Part shown: positions 36,113 to 47,765 of the stretch, piece by piece
How the letters are laid out: each line of letters begins with the position of its first letter
Numbering within the stretch: the stretch's first letter is position 1
DNA from: Cryptomeria japonica
Taxonomy: Eukaryota; Streptophyta; Pinopsida; Cupressales; Cupressaceae
Length of the DNA stretch: 64,000 nt
Reading direction: 5' to 3'
Assembly (NCBI RefSeq): GCF_030272615.1
Contig: NC_081408.1
Span: forward strand, 342,263,793-342,327,792
The notes under the pieces: generated by a model
Databases searched by the model: none
What the model saw: the letters and a program-made list of their open reading frames with translations, nothing else
Told to the model about the DNA's origin: nothing
Made by a program: the position numbers and the translations under genes

Positions 36113-37135
36113 CTATTTTGATAGAGAAGCAATGAAATGAATGACCTTAGGGTTGTCAGGTGTACCCAAATTTATCTCTTCAGTCATTTCCACAAGCAAT
36201 GTTGATTTATCCTGACTTGACGAGGGTACATCCAATCTTCCACCTTTGGGTGCCTTAGAGAGGTTTTCACCTGCAAGTACATCTTTTATTTTTACTTTTT
36301 CATGATCAGAGAGTGCCTTATGGTTTTCACTCAAAGACCTATTCTTTTGATTTTTTACTTTTTCTTTTTCATTCTTATGACTAGAAGATGGAGTTGACTC
36401 CCCAAAATATGTTGTGGAATCTAGATCAATAGTAAATCTTGCTTTATGATCACCTTGTGGTATGCCTTCTCGTAGTCCCATAAATTCGGCAATTGCTTCA
36501 TCATTTTGAAAACAATCTAATGTGAGTGGTTCTTGTTGGTCATGTTGGATAAGCTGAGGATAGACAAGAGGCATGTCATCATTAGTTGTAAGGAGAGAGA
36601 GGGCCGAGATGGTAAAAATGTAAACGTCCGTGGTATCACTATTTGAATTGCTAGTATCTGATTCGGAGCTTGGGTCCTAGAATGACTCTATCTAAGCATT
36701 AGGACAAGTTTTGGGAGGGGGGGTTATTTCATGTTTGTCTTCCACGGGTAAATCATCAGGGTCAAGGAAAATATTGTCAAGGGCATAGGAGCTAGAAGAA
36801 AAGGAACTCCACTCCCATTCATTGGAATCAGTTTCGGGTCGGGTATCCTCAAGTGTTGTTTCATCATCAGAGTCACACCCCTTTCCACACGTAGTCACTT
36901 TGGTAGATGAGGGTCCAATTCGCAATGGTACAAAACCTAACCCTAAAGTTGGAGGTCGTATCTTGGGTATAATAGGTTCTAGCCTTCCTTTCTTGTCAGG
37001 GCCCAAGCTACTGCAGCCGTCATATCCCTTTTTCTGCAGCATAGTAAACCCTTTGCCATACCGCTCCACCAACAACCTGACAGGTAGTGTCTCAGTTGGA
37101 TCCTCATAAAGCCAATCTATGACATCATCATCCAA
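36113..37135 (-). pseudogene. Gypsy-1 pol leader with G-patch-like motif
   Basis: The first block (from 37135) has YGKGFTMLQKKGYDG, LGPDKKGRLEP and LGLGFVPLRIG, resembling a G-patch, then a Ser/Asp-rich stretch. The second block (36574-36113) has CFQNDEAIAEFMGLREG. Both have counterparts in Gypsy-3 (60060-60230 and 59250-59492). The linker is Ser/Lys/Glu-rich. Upstream protease and gag are absent because the deletion junction lies at about 37195. Confidence 0.7.
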
Positions 37136-37197
37136 AGTTTCTTTGTCAAGTTCACCCCATCTTGTAAATGTAGTGGGGGGCTGATATTGAATGACTA

Positions 37198-38281
37198 TCT
37201 ATGCAAAATTGATTGATTGACAAATTATGACAAATTGCTATGTCAAAATTGATTGATTGACAAATTATGACAAATTGCTATGTCATTCCCATGAAATTAG
37301 GGGAAATATTAGAAAAAAAGGAGAAAATAGAAAATTAGATGAATTGGAAATTAGGAAATTAGAAATTGATGAAAATTTGAAAATTAGGAATTAGGAGAAA
37401 TTAGTAAATTGGAAAATTAGGTAAATTAATTAATAATTTTTCATTCATTAACTAATTCACAAAAAGAGGGGGAATTAATTGGCCAATTAAATAAATATTT
37501 AATTGTGACAAGAAGACTTAGGATAAATAAATAAATTATTTAACCTAGAGGGAAAATGACAAACAAGATTAAATGAATAAATCATAAAATCCTAGAAGAT
37601 GAATTAGAAATGCAAGGACGACAATTAGGTCTTGACAAAAGATAATTGATGTCGATTCGATCATGATTTTGATTAACAAAGGACCAACACTGACAAATGA
37701 TTGAGATTGGTTGACAAACTGACCAAGATTGATAAAGAGACCAAATTGATAGGCGCCAATTGACGAGGAACAATTACTAATTGATCCAAATTGACATGAT
37801 TGAAAAGGACAACGATCGATGACAAATCGATCACAAAATTGACGAGATTGACAAGAACAACGATCGATGACAAATCGATCGCAAAATGATGAGATTGAAA
37901 AGAATGAGGATCGATGATGAATCGATTGCAAGATGACAAGATTGACAAGAGGACAAAACCCTAATTCTATCATTGATTAGGATTGACGATGTCCAAAAAT
38001 GAAATCAAATTGATGATGTCAAAATATGCCAAATGAGCACGCACATTGATGCGACAGGATAAGATCAACCAAAATCATGACTGAAGATTATTATCGACAA
38101 GACCAAATTTGAAAGCGAGACAAATGAAGAATGTAGAAGAAGGACTTGATGCTCGCAAATGATAAAGACCAAGTGTGCAACATAGAAGAAATGTTAATGC
38201 GACACAAAAACCCTAAAATAAGGCAATGCGCAAATGTTAAAGTATGACTCCGCAAGTGTTGACCATTTTTAGATGTCTACG
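37198..38281 (-). repeat. 5' LTR of Gypsy-1, lacking R-U5
   Basis: Matches 27311-28451. It lacks the 440 bp that hold the TATA box and U5, so it could not drive transcription. Its outer end reads GTCTACG where the other LTR has GTCTACA. Confidence 0.88.
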
Positions 38282-38286
38282 CATAC
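38282..38286. repeat. Target-site duplication CATAC, right of Gypsy-1
   Basis: Identical to 26864-26868. Confidence 0.8.
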
Positions 38287-38601
38287 TTCTCAAGATATGG
38301 CAACATCATACTGAATTAGAAAATCAATTTCTTGACATCAATGACAAAATAATAATATTAAGACAGTAAATCATCCTTAATCAGTTATATCCATAATCAT
38401 CAACAACCTTCTCAATATCCTTATTGAAATGCCAACAATCTCCCATTATTTGTTATAATGCCAAATGCCAACACTTCACTACATGGTTTGAGCCTATTTT
38501 CCATGGATGACATAAAGGTATGTTACAAAAAATTTATTGAATTGATGGAATATGTCGGACCTTGTTACATTTACAAAGATTGGATGCAACTGGTTTGATA
38601 T

Positions 38602-38817
38602 ACACGAAGTATGCATAGGTATGAACTGTCAGCAAATTATATACATCTAAAAGATAATGATCAAAGTAAAAGAGTGGCTATGTACATTGATGGAAGCCTA
38701 AAAGCAACAAGGAATATTATAGGGTTTATAAATAGTACACGACCTAGGTCAACTAATAGGCAACCCAATTGCATATTCGAGGGTGTGAGGGAAACCCTGT
38801 ATTCGTATGTGCGATAA
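38602..38817 (+). pseudogene. SET-domain-like fragment (tentative)
   Basis: One frame encodes AMYIDGSLKATRNIIGFINS, TRPRSTNRQPNCIFE and ends YSYVR. The pattern YIDG..N..GFIN....PNC.FE resembles the end of SET-type lysine methyltransferase domains (a GxIxxFINxxxxPN core). It is only about 70 codons, within the CACTA span just right of the Copia-3 remnant. A transposase part I do not recognise is the alternative. Confidence 0.35.
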
Positions 38818-40488
38818 AATCAATAAGTGTAGGGGAAGAGATTCTAATCGATTATAATTTTAATCACATAGATATAAACAAATTTACTACCAAGAGGGTT
38901 GTACGTACTATATACCATTTAAACTAACCTCTAATTAATGACTCCAGTATACCATTTTATTATTAAGTTTTTTTCGTAAGTCTATTGGTTTCATTTTGCT
39001 AATGTTTTTTTATATTTAATTTTTGTCACAGTGCAACATTGATCATAGGGCGAAGGATCCGACCCATAGCATAGATCAGGATGCATCTTCGGGCACTTCT
39101 ACCCAGCAAGTAAACCTCATTGTAATTGTACAAATTAGATATGTGCAAAGTGTTATATTATTATGTTCTTTTCTTTATGGTTTTGGATTAATTTTGATAA
39201 TGTTACTAATATTCTTGTCATAGTTGGATGTTCGGGGAAAGAGACCTATAGCACCTGACAACATCGATACAGAGGTGGACTTGCTATTATGCGATGATGA
39301 CATCGCATATTCCACAAACACTGCTGAAATAATAAGAAAGACGCAAACAAAACTTAATAAAGAAATCCTTAAATTATTATTCATAGTCCCTCAAACTGAT
39401 GAGATAAAAGAGAGGCTGAAAAAATTGATTGAGAGATTACAAAAGTTGCAAGTAAGTTGTCATGAAATATTTAATTATAACATAAGTTCATTCATGGTTT
39501 ATATTTTATACTCTTTTATGTCATGAACTAAAATATGTACATGTTCTTTTTACAGGATTTTTTGTGTCCTCATGATGCCGCTAGTCATGATCAGGGAATT
39601 CCAAGTATTTCAAGTGTTTTCCATGTTCATGTGCATACACCACCTCATATTTTTACATGTTCTTGTCCTTTCGTTAATGTGTTATTGCTCATATATTTAA
39701 TGTATTTTATATTTAATGTATTATTTAAGGTACTTTGGGTGTTTTCCATGTTCCTGTGCATACACCACCTCATCCAGCCCCATCATCCTCACCTATATTG
39801 TCGGCTGCAATATCGGCAACATGTAACATACATGAATCGAGTAGTGCACTGACCTCTAGTTGCGCCGAGCATAGGGCAGAGGGTGAAATAGGACATGCAC
39901 TTGGGGATGCAGAGGCCACTAGTGGTGATATTTTAGCAACATTTCCTGGATCTTCCCATATTACTAGTACGAGAATGTTGTCAGTCACATGTGTGGTGAT
40001 CAATGATTTCATTCCCATAAAGATAGAGAAGGTTCCTGGTACTTTAAAATTATTATTATATATAGTCCAATTGTAATTTACTTATTGATCACTCTTTTTG
40101 GACTAATGATCCCATGATTTTTTTTGCAGGCAATGATGTTTTTTATAAAAATCTGAATGAAATTACATTGGAACTCTTCGGGCCCACCATGTGTACACGA
40201 TGGAATGCCCAAAATAAACAATTAAAAGATGAACTCATAAATCGTTTAGTTGTGTTGTTCGGAAATGACACATTCAACAAAACCAAGCTCCTTCAGAAAG
40301 CTGGTACATATCTAAAGTATGTGAGGGACCAATAGAAGACACATTTATAAAATAACAGAAAGTACGAGCATCCCCCCATGATTCCAGAGAGGGAGTGGAA
40401 GGATTTGGTTTCTGATGGAAAGGAGAAAGTTGAAAAGAGAAAATGACATACACCACCGGACAGAGGAAGGTATGTGATACTATAAACA

Positions 40489-40491
<3 letters not shown>

Positions 40492-40556
<65 letters not shown>
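40492..40556 (+). repeat. (TG)n microsatellite, about 65 bp
   Basis: Uninterrupted TG dinucleotides in a presumed intron of the second CACTA gene. Confidence 0.97.
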
Positions 40557-40559
<3 letters not shown>

Positions 40560-42000
40560 TATATACTCATTACTCTTTATTTTTACATAATCTAACATAT
40601 TTCAAACTTTTTATAGGTTGCCCAACACATAGAAGGCAACAAAGGCAACCTTAGAAAAACACGGGCATCACAAACTTGGCTTTGGTGGTTACATGAAATT
40701 TGCCACAAAAATTATGAGTATCAATAAATAAAATATCGCATTGAAATAATAAATTAAAAACAATTATTTTTTAATCACACAATAGAAGAAAAATTCATGA
40801 TATTATGCAAAAATGCAGGGCTCTAAATTCAATAGAGTTCCCACAGAAGATGACATGAAGATTGCCTTCCAGCAAGGCTATGGAGCTGTGGTTGAATGCC
40901 TAAGAGTCTTGAGTGGGAAAACACAAGCTTCCAGTGCATCTATCACGCGGGTAAATAACTTAAATGAAGATTATTTAAAATTGAATACTTGAGCAATAAT
41001 CTATTCGATATTAATTTCCACCATAAAGTGACTATATTTGTTTTAAATAAGCAATCAATGATAACAATGCACATGAAATTGGAATGCAGCCTGCTGAGGG
41101 TGGAGCACATCCTGCACATGATGAAGGTCATGGTGTGCATCCCGATACTAGAGGTATTCATGTGCTATACAATTTTTTTTATGTAATTATTAATACAATT
41201 AAACATCTTTAATTGCAATTGGTGTAGTAATTAATGTAACCTTTTTTATTTTACTTTAGATCATGTAGAGTGTGATGAAAAAGTTGAGCATGATCAGGGT
41301 AGACAACATTAGGAACATGATGTGCCCTGATTAGGTTAAGAGGACCACTGTTATTCATTTAAACGAATTTAATTACAATTTGTGTATTGATTAATGTAAC
41401 ATTTGTGTTTCAACTCTAGAGGATTTAGAGGGTGTTCAACATGTTGAGGATGAGGCTAGATGACATGATCAGGAAGATGATGTGGCTCCATCACATAAAG
41501 AGCACACCTGTAATGTTCTTTTAATTAATGAAATGATTGTAACAATAATTAAAAAACTTATCAATTTAACCAATTTCTTTGTTATTACGGTGGGGCCCCC
41601 TTTGCATAGGCGTCCACGCCGTGAGTACATGACTAGGCATACATTAAGATCATGAGCAGAGGGAACAACAACTGAAGAGGGAAAAAATGATGAAGAAAAT
41701 GATGCTCCACTTAGTCTTTACTTAGCTTCAAAAAAGAAAGATTGTAATCATATTATGTGTTAATGAATGTTAATGAATATTATGTGTTAATGAATGTTAC
41801 GGGTTAATGAATGTTATGCGATAATGAATGAATGTTATATTTTATTAATGGATAAAAGAATGAATGAATGTTATATGTTAACAGGGAATTTAGAGTGATG
41901 TTGGGGGGGGAGGGGCCAAATGAACTTCCACCTTCACGTGGTTGGCCCTGTTAAGTAGAGAATATTAAATTATTCTTGAAACAAAGAGAAGATCAATAAG

Positions 42001-42104
42001 GTAACACACTTTTCACTATTTCATTATGCTCCACTATTAATCTTATTGAATAATATGTATTGAATCTTAATTGCAGGGTCCAATAGAGCCAACACGAAAA
42101 AACC
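42001..42104 (+). repeat. Duplicated intron/exon junction, copy 1
   Basis: CACTTTTCA..ATTTCATTATG through TTGCAG and the exon start GGTCCAATAGAGCCAACACG recurs at 44885-44990 with about ten differences. Confidence 0.8.
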
Positions 42105-42120
42105 ACACAACAAGTTACAT

Positions 42121-42963
42121 AGTGGAGACCATAACAGGTAAGGTCCTTGATTAAGATTTCTGATTTTTGTTTCAGTATTTTGTTTATGTATCAACTTGTT
42201 GATTATCAAGCTAAATTCAACATGTAATCAGTTTGAAACTTTGATACAAATTGCATCAAATAGCATCAAATAGCAAATTTATTGGCCAACATTCACCAAT
42301 TATGTATCCTTCATCCTAGTGCTGAGTATAATCTTCATATACCAGTCATCCTTCCATCAATTATCGACACCCTTATCTCTTCTTCTTGTACATCATCTTG
42401 TGTGAGATCTTCTTCTACCCTAGGTTTCTTTTCTTTGGTTATCTCTTCCATAACATTAACTTTTGAAACATTAGTCTTTTCAAGAACTCATTCCTCATTC
42501 TTTGTTATATCAATCGTCTAGGATTTTTTGCTTAGTGGTATCCTTTTCTGGTATCCTTTGGAGTGGTTGGTCTTCTTGTCTTCTTTAGAAGATTCAATAA
42601 TCATTTGTTTGGAACCTTTTCTTAATATCTTATGGGCCATTGGAATGTCTTCAGGTACTTCCTTAGTTCTTCTTTGGCCTTAGAGGACCTTGTCCTTTGA
42701 TGGATTAAAGGAGTTGTAGTAGTAATAGTAACAAGTTTCTCCTTACTAAAAGAGAAAATGATTCATGCTCTCATCATTGTCTCTATTAATGCATCAACTC
42801 TTGGACTGATCCTTTTGGGTTTGACTGAGACCATGGAGGCTTTGAGGCCATTTCTGACTATCCTATGGTTGAGCTAATGCATCTTGGATTGTGCATGTAT
42901 TGTTTCATATTGATATGATCTCCTTGGTCACTGTCTTTGAACTTGCTTCATAACCATGTAGAG
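42121..42963. other. Possible decayed coding DNA, minus strand, unresolved
   Basis: Reading leftward, broken minus-strand frames are Lys/Glu/Ser-rich (KAKEELRKYLKTFQWP, EEITKEKKPRVEEDL). After removing the solo LTR at 42969-44182 the sequence continues to about 44500. Too degraded to call. Confidence 0.25.
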
Positions 42964-42968
42964 ATTAT

Positions 42969-44182
42969 TGTGTGTGTGAAAAGTGGAATAAGAATCTGTA
43001 TTTGGAATACACAACACTTCAATTAAGTCATTAGATGCATGGTTAGTAAATCAATAATCAATAAATAATAAACCATTACAAAGCAACCCATTGCCTTCTA
43101 GTAGATGCGAGTTTAGATTGCTCTCAAATTTGTATAAGCAATACCAGTGACTAGACAACACCTAAACGAAGGATTTAATCTACATGAGCATGATATAAAG
43201 CTAAATGGATGTAAGATTATGCTAGATGGATGAATAGTAAGATAAATGAATTCAAGCAATCATGATTAAGCTAAATATACAAAAAGAAAAGCTAAGATGC
43301 AATAATCTCAAAAAAAGAAAGCACAATATTTTCAATTTCTCCAGAGAAAAAACTATATAATAACAATAAATCTCTAGGGTGTTTTGAATGAGAGATGAAG
43401 GCTGAATTTATAGAGAATCAAAAGAGAGACCAACGGTCAAGATCAATTAGCAACGAGTGGTTAAGATTATTCAATAAAAAGCACAATTTAGGATAATTAA
43501 AATAATTGAGAAATCAGATTAAGTTAACCTTGAGATAGATTCCAACTATAGTTTGATTGAAACGAATTCAGATTATAAGTTCAAGTTTGCATTGAAGATA
43601 AAATTCAATTAATTCCATGTACTTGTGATAAAAATAGGTGATTCCATGCATTTTCTTTAATTTATTCAAGAAAAAAAGTCTTTTCAATGCAACTGAATTT
43701 CTTTTCTCAAAAGCTTTGAGTTCCAATTTTAGAGAATGATTAATAATTCAATTAATTGCTTTTCCGATTTCAAGTTATCTCAATTTAGAAGAAGAAATAA
43801 TATCTCAAGTTTGATTTCTCTCTCAATTCAATTATTTTATTTTATTTTCAATTTAACTCTTGCTTTGCATATTGATTCCTCTTTTGTAATAAATTAATTC
43901 TTTTTTTATGATTAAATGGAATATTTATTAACTAATTAAATATGCTAGGATATTTAATAAATTAAATAGGATACTTGATCAAAATGATTTACTTGAATTA
44001 TTTAATTAATTAAATAAATATTTAATTAATATAGAATAATTCACTTGCCATGTGATATTTAATGATTAAATAATTAATTAATTGTGTGCTCAAAGTTGAT
44101 TTAATTGCCTTTGGTTAGGACCATGGTGATGTTGTCGAGATTAGGGGCCCATGGTTTAGATGACCAATTTTAGGGTATTACA
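42969..44182 (-). mobile_element. Solo Ty3/gypsy LTR, 1214 bp, target duplication ATTAT
   Basis: Bounded by TGTGTGTGTGAAAAG on the left and TTTTAGGGTATTACA on the right; the minus strand starts TGTAATACCCTAAAA, a common gypsy LTR start. ATTAT occurs at 42964-42968 and 44183-44187. A TATA-like TCTATAAATTC lies on the minus strand near 43408. The two sides have no internal retroelement sequence, so this is a solo LTR left by LTR-LTR recombination. Confidence 0.82.
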
Positions 44183-44187
44183 ATTAT

Positions 44188-44884
44188 TTGTGACCTTTGC
44201 GTTGGTTGAAGTCCTTTTGAGATTTGTTGCTATCCCTAGCTAGTTTCTTTTCTTACCAACTCAATAGGTGAAACTTCTTCTTTGACTCCTCAACCTACTC
44301 ACTAGGCTTCAATAGCCCAAACTCATTCAATCCTTCTCAAGGCCTTGTCCAACCACTCTAATACATTCTTCCACTCATGACTAACCTTCTTGAACTCTTA
44401 ACCATGCTCCTAAACTCTAAGAAAATTATCAACACCATCTTGGCTACTCAACTAGGACCGTCCAACTAGGATCCCATTCCTTTTCTTGTAGTAACTCATA
44501 ACATGTAACAAATATTCCTCAAACCATGGGAATCAAGAGAGAAACTATCAACTCTCATTTAAGTTGCTCATTGACCCATACAAGCTGAACTTTGACAGGT
44601 TTGAGGCATCCTCTCAACTACTCCAATCAATGGAGTATCTAATGGTTGCAACTTAGGTGTTCATCTAGGCATCCACCTCTCCTACTGCCATAAACTCTTA
44701 ACTTCCTTTCCTCACCTAGGAGTCTCTTTCTCCTCACCCTAGTCTCTTCAAAACCATAACCATGTTCTCTCATAACCTATTCCAACACCTTCTCTACAGT
44801 TAGGTGGATCCACAACTATAAACAAACACAACACAAACCACAAAATAACTTTTCCAACCCAGACCTTTTGTTTGGCTCAATCAG
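44188..44884. other. Continuation of the unresolved stretch right of the solo LTR
   Basis: Continues 42121-42963 once the LTR is removed. Broken minus-strand frames (EWKNVLEWLDKALRR) only; no supported gene. Confidence 0.25.
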
Positions 44885-44990
44885 TTAATGCACTTTTCAA
44901 TATTTCATTATGTTGCACTGTTAATCTTATTGAATAATGTGTATTGAATCTTAATTGTAGGGTCCAACAGAGCCAACGCGAACAAAAACA
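44885..44990 (+). repeat. Duplicated intron/exon junction, copy 2
   Basis: Partner of 42001-42104, with TTGTAG in place of TTGCAG and GGTCCAACAGAGCCAACGCG. Confidence 0.8.
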
Positions 44991-45008
44991 CCAAAGGTTG
45001 CTTGGATC

Positions 45009-45729
45009 AACTTCTTAAACATAGAGTTACAGATTCCCATGAACATCAAACCTTAAAGGAAACAATGAGAGAAAAGATGGGTAGACTAACAAGTCTATAC
45101 TATGAAGCATTAGATGTGTTCATGTCTTTGGGACATCCAATGCTTCATATAGAATTTTTAGTTTATTCATCTTTTCTTTTAAGGTTTGACGTTCATGGGA
45201 ATCAACCTCTCTCTCTCTCTCTTCCTGTCTTTGGGGCATCTGATGCTTCAGTTCCTGATCTTTCAGACTAAGAGTAATACTTGACATCATCAGATCGGTT
45301 GAGAACTTCAGTATTTTGTCTTCAACAAAATTTCTAGAAGAAGGTATCTATGAGCGGTGTGGCTAAATTAGAAGCCAGGTAGTTTGACTAAATTAACTAA
45401 ATTATTGATTAAATTAAATTTATATTCTTGTAATTTTTTTGGTTAAATTTTTCACTTTCTACCAAATAAGCTAACATGTAATTGTTGATAAATGTTGGTT
45501 ACAGATTAGGCGGGGAAGAGTTCAGGTATGCTTACCCTTCAAAGACTCATTGATGGCTGACTTTGAGTATGGTTTACATGGAAATAACTCACCATTGCTA
45601 TTTCATTTTATTACCAGTGGCTAAATCCATTGATGTTCATATTTTCTTTAAGACGGATCAATACAACCTGTGTCGGAAGGTATAAATCTATATATTTTTC
45701 AAGTTTTCTTTCCTCTCTTCAATTTTCAA
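45009..45729 (+). repeat. Tandem duplication, unit 1, with coding remnant of the CACTA gene
   Basis: Unit 1 has an open frame 45002-45271 (HRVTDSHEHQTLKETMREKM, RLTSLYYEALDVF) followed by intron-like DNA with TTACAG and another short exon-like piece. It matches unit 2 at 45874-46535 over its length. The frame may be a 3' exon of the second CACTA gene. Confidence 0.7.
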
Positions 45730-45873
45730 GAACTATTATAACCTCTTGATGTCATATTGTTGGATACGTTTCCATGGGTAGGGTAACATGATTGTTTTGA
45801 GATAGGGTTAGATATACCTACTCTATATACTGATGTAATTTTATTTTATAATCATGATCCATAATTATAGATC

Positions 45874-46535
45874 AACTTCTTACACGTAGAGTTATAGATT
45901 ATCATGAACATCAAACCTTAAAAGAAAATATGAGTACACTAACGAGTCTATACTATGAAGCATTAGATGTGTTTGTGTCTTAATTGGGGCATCCAATGCT
46001 TTATAATATAGACTTGTTAGTCTATCCATATTTTCTTTCTTCCTGTATTTGGGGCATCTGATGCTTCAAGTCCCAATCTTTCAGGCTAAGAGAAATACTT
46101 GACATCATCAGATCGATTGAGAACTTCATTATTTTGTCTTCAACATGATTGCGAGAACAAGGTATCTGTGAGCAGTGTGGCTATATTTCAAGCTAGGTAA
46201 TTTGACTAAATTAAGTTTATATTCTTGTATTTTGTTTGGTTAAATTTTTCAATTTCTACCATATAAGCTAACACGTACATAATTATTGATAAATATTGGT
46301 TACAGATTAGGCGAGGAACAATTCAGGTTTGCTTACCCTTCAAAGACTCATTGATGGTTGACTTTGACTATGGTTTACATGAAAGTAATTCACCATTGCT
46401 ATTTCATTTTGTTACCAAGGGCTGAATCCATTGGTGTTCATATTTACTTTAAGATGGATAAATACATCCTATGTGGGAAGGTATAAATCTATATATTTTT
46501 CAAGTTTTCTTTCCTCTCTTTAATTTTCTTGAAGC
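45874..46535 (+). repeat. Tandem duplication, unit 2
   Basis: Diverged copy of unit 1. The coding frame is broken (TCTTAATTGG in place of TCTTTGG). The offset between units is about 865 bp. Confidence 0.75.
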
Positions 46536-47150
46536 TTTGCAGATGGATTGCTTTTTTCTTTAGAATAGTAGCATCTTGTTAATGCAATCATTAGCGCTTG
46601 TCACAATCAAATACATATGGATATTTTGAGCTTAGTCAAGATAAGGACTTAAATAAGACAAAAACATATCCCCTCATATCTAAGGCTTCCCATAAACAGT
46701 CAAAAATTTTACATTTCAAGATTTTAGAGAATCTTCTACACAAAACTTGCAATTATTGAACTAATAAATTTGTCTCTCTAATCTAAAACCTCTCATTACT
46801 ATCACTTCTTGGTGAGTGATTGAAGTCAAGGGTTTTTTGAGCGTTTCTTGGAATTTATTTCACCCTATCTTCTATCACCTCTTGATACTCAAAAACTCTA
46901 TCTCTATTTTATAATAAAAACCTCATAGCACTGACGTTTTGACAACACTGATGTTTTCCAAAGTTAAGTTTAAGTTTCAAAAACCTTCAATAACCCTTAA
47001 CCAGATTAGAGTAACTTAACCATCTATTAGCCAAGTAAAATTTTCCAAAGTTAAGTTTAAGTTTGTACTGATATGTAATGAAAATAATATTGATATAGAG
47101 ATTTTTTTAGTGAACCATCCATCCCCAAACATAACTCTAAAGTTTGTAAA
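46536..47150. other. AT-rich spacer
   Basis: No gene or element boundary is visible. AAGTTAAGTTTAAGTTT occurs twice (about 46960 and 47050). Confidence 0.35.
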
Positions 47151-47312
47151 GAAAGAGAGAGATGGAGATAGAGGCTAACAGGGAGAAGGGGATAGAGAGA
47201 CAGAGAGTGGGAGGGAGAGAATGGATAGAATAGGATAGAGACACCTGAGAGAAAGAGGCAAAGAGAGGGAGAGATAAAGATAGAGGGCGAGAGAAAGAGA
47301 GAGATTGACAGA
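47150..47312 (+). repeat. Imperfect polypurine (GA-rich) tract
   Basis: About 160 bp of nearly pure purine (GAGAGA, GGGAGA, GATAGAG) on the plus strand, unlike the surrounding sequence. Confidence 0.85.
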
Positions 47313-47329
47313 CGTTTTTTATTTTTTAA

Positions 47330-47765
47330 ATATTAATTTATTGTCAGAATTTAGATGAGCACCCCCAAAATGCCCCGACGAGACTATTGAACTTCCGACA
47401 AAAAATTTCATCGAAGGCACAACATTCTCGTCGGAGCATAGTGGTAGTTTGTTAGCATTCCGACAATCGATGTCATCTAAATTCGCTGCACATACAACAT
47501 GGTTTTGATAGGAATGTTGTACGTGTGACGGAAAACTACCATGGTTTCTGTCGGAGTTCCAACAAAAATTTTTGCATGGTTCCATGCGAGGTGAAATTGG
47601 TTTCTAACGGAATGTTTGTTGGTTGTTTGAAAAAATATCCTAAATCAGATGCTCCGATAAAATTTCATCGACGAAAAACTCGCCACCATTTCGTCGAACC
47701 TATGACACAAAACTATCAGAATTTCGATGATATTTCATCGAAAAATGTGTCCAAATGTGTTAGTG
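47330..47765 (-). repeat. Right terminal and subterminal region of the CACTA element
   Basis: It ends CCAAATGTGTTAGTG. Inward are at least ten copies of short motifs CCGACGAG, TCGTCGGAG, TCCGACAA, TTTCATCGA and TTTCGTCGA in both orientations. CG-containing motifs are otherwise scarce here. They match the role of TNPA-binding subterminal repeats in En/Spm. Confidence 0.75.

Larger units (their letters stand above)
26869..38281 (-). mobile_element. Gypsy-1: Tat-type Ty3/gypsy retrotransposon with antisense gene, gag deleted
   Basis: Both outer ends and a 5-bp target duplication are present. Minus-strand order is truncated 5' LTR (38281-37198), G-patch-like spacer, RT, RNase H plus a second RNase H domain, integrase, spacer, polypurine tract and 3' LTR (28451-26869). 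A plus-strand gene with a plant mobile domain lies between integrase and 3' LTR. The double RNase H and the extra antisense ORF are features known from the Tat lineage. A deletion from U3 into the pol leader removed U5, primer-binding site, gag and protease, so it is non-autonomous. Confidence 0.88.
25508..38437 (-). mobile_element. Copia-3 LTR (about 1.5 kb) split by Gypsy-1
   Basis: The left piece 25508-26868 begins TGTAAG and holds the G7 run with TTGAATCA, then TGGAAACCT...GGGAAAAACCATTGTGGGATTTT, as in the LTRs at 662 and 3248. The right piece 38287-38437 ends GCCAACA and is followed by ATCTCCCATTATTTG, whose complement is a polypurine tract. It is therefore a 3' LTR in minus orientation. 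CATAC is duplicated at the split. No pol remains to the right. Confidence 0.75.
39030..42120 (+). pseudogene. Second CACTA gene, multi-exon
   Basis: Exons can be proposed from frame plus splice sites: about 39033-39109; 39224-39449 (VRGKRPIAPDNIDTEVDLL, donor GTAAGT); 39556-39618; 39730-40035; 40131-40469 (NEITLELFGPTMCTRWNAQ, then EWKDLVSDGKEKVEKRK); 40618-40720 (GNKGNLRKTR); 40819-40949 (NRVPTEDDMKIAFQQGYGAV, donor GTAAAT); 41091-41154; 41260 onward; 42077 (GPIEPTRK). Acceptors are T-rich followed by AG. The ...WKDLV...NKGNLRK layout is like the plant transposase_24/TNPA-type second gene of CACTA elements. Stops near 40336, 41310 and 41461 indicate decay. Confidence 0.55.

Noticed and set aside
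40293-40598. Frame with a His-Thr repeat
   Set aside because: It is the translation of the TG microsatellite at 40492-40556.
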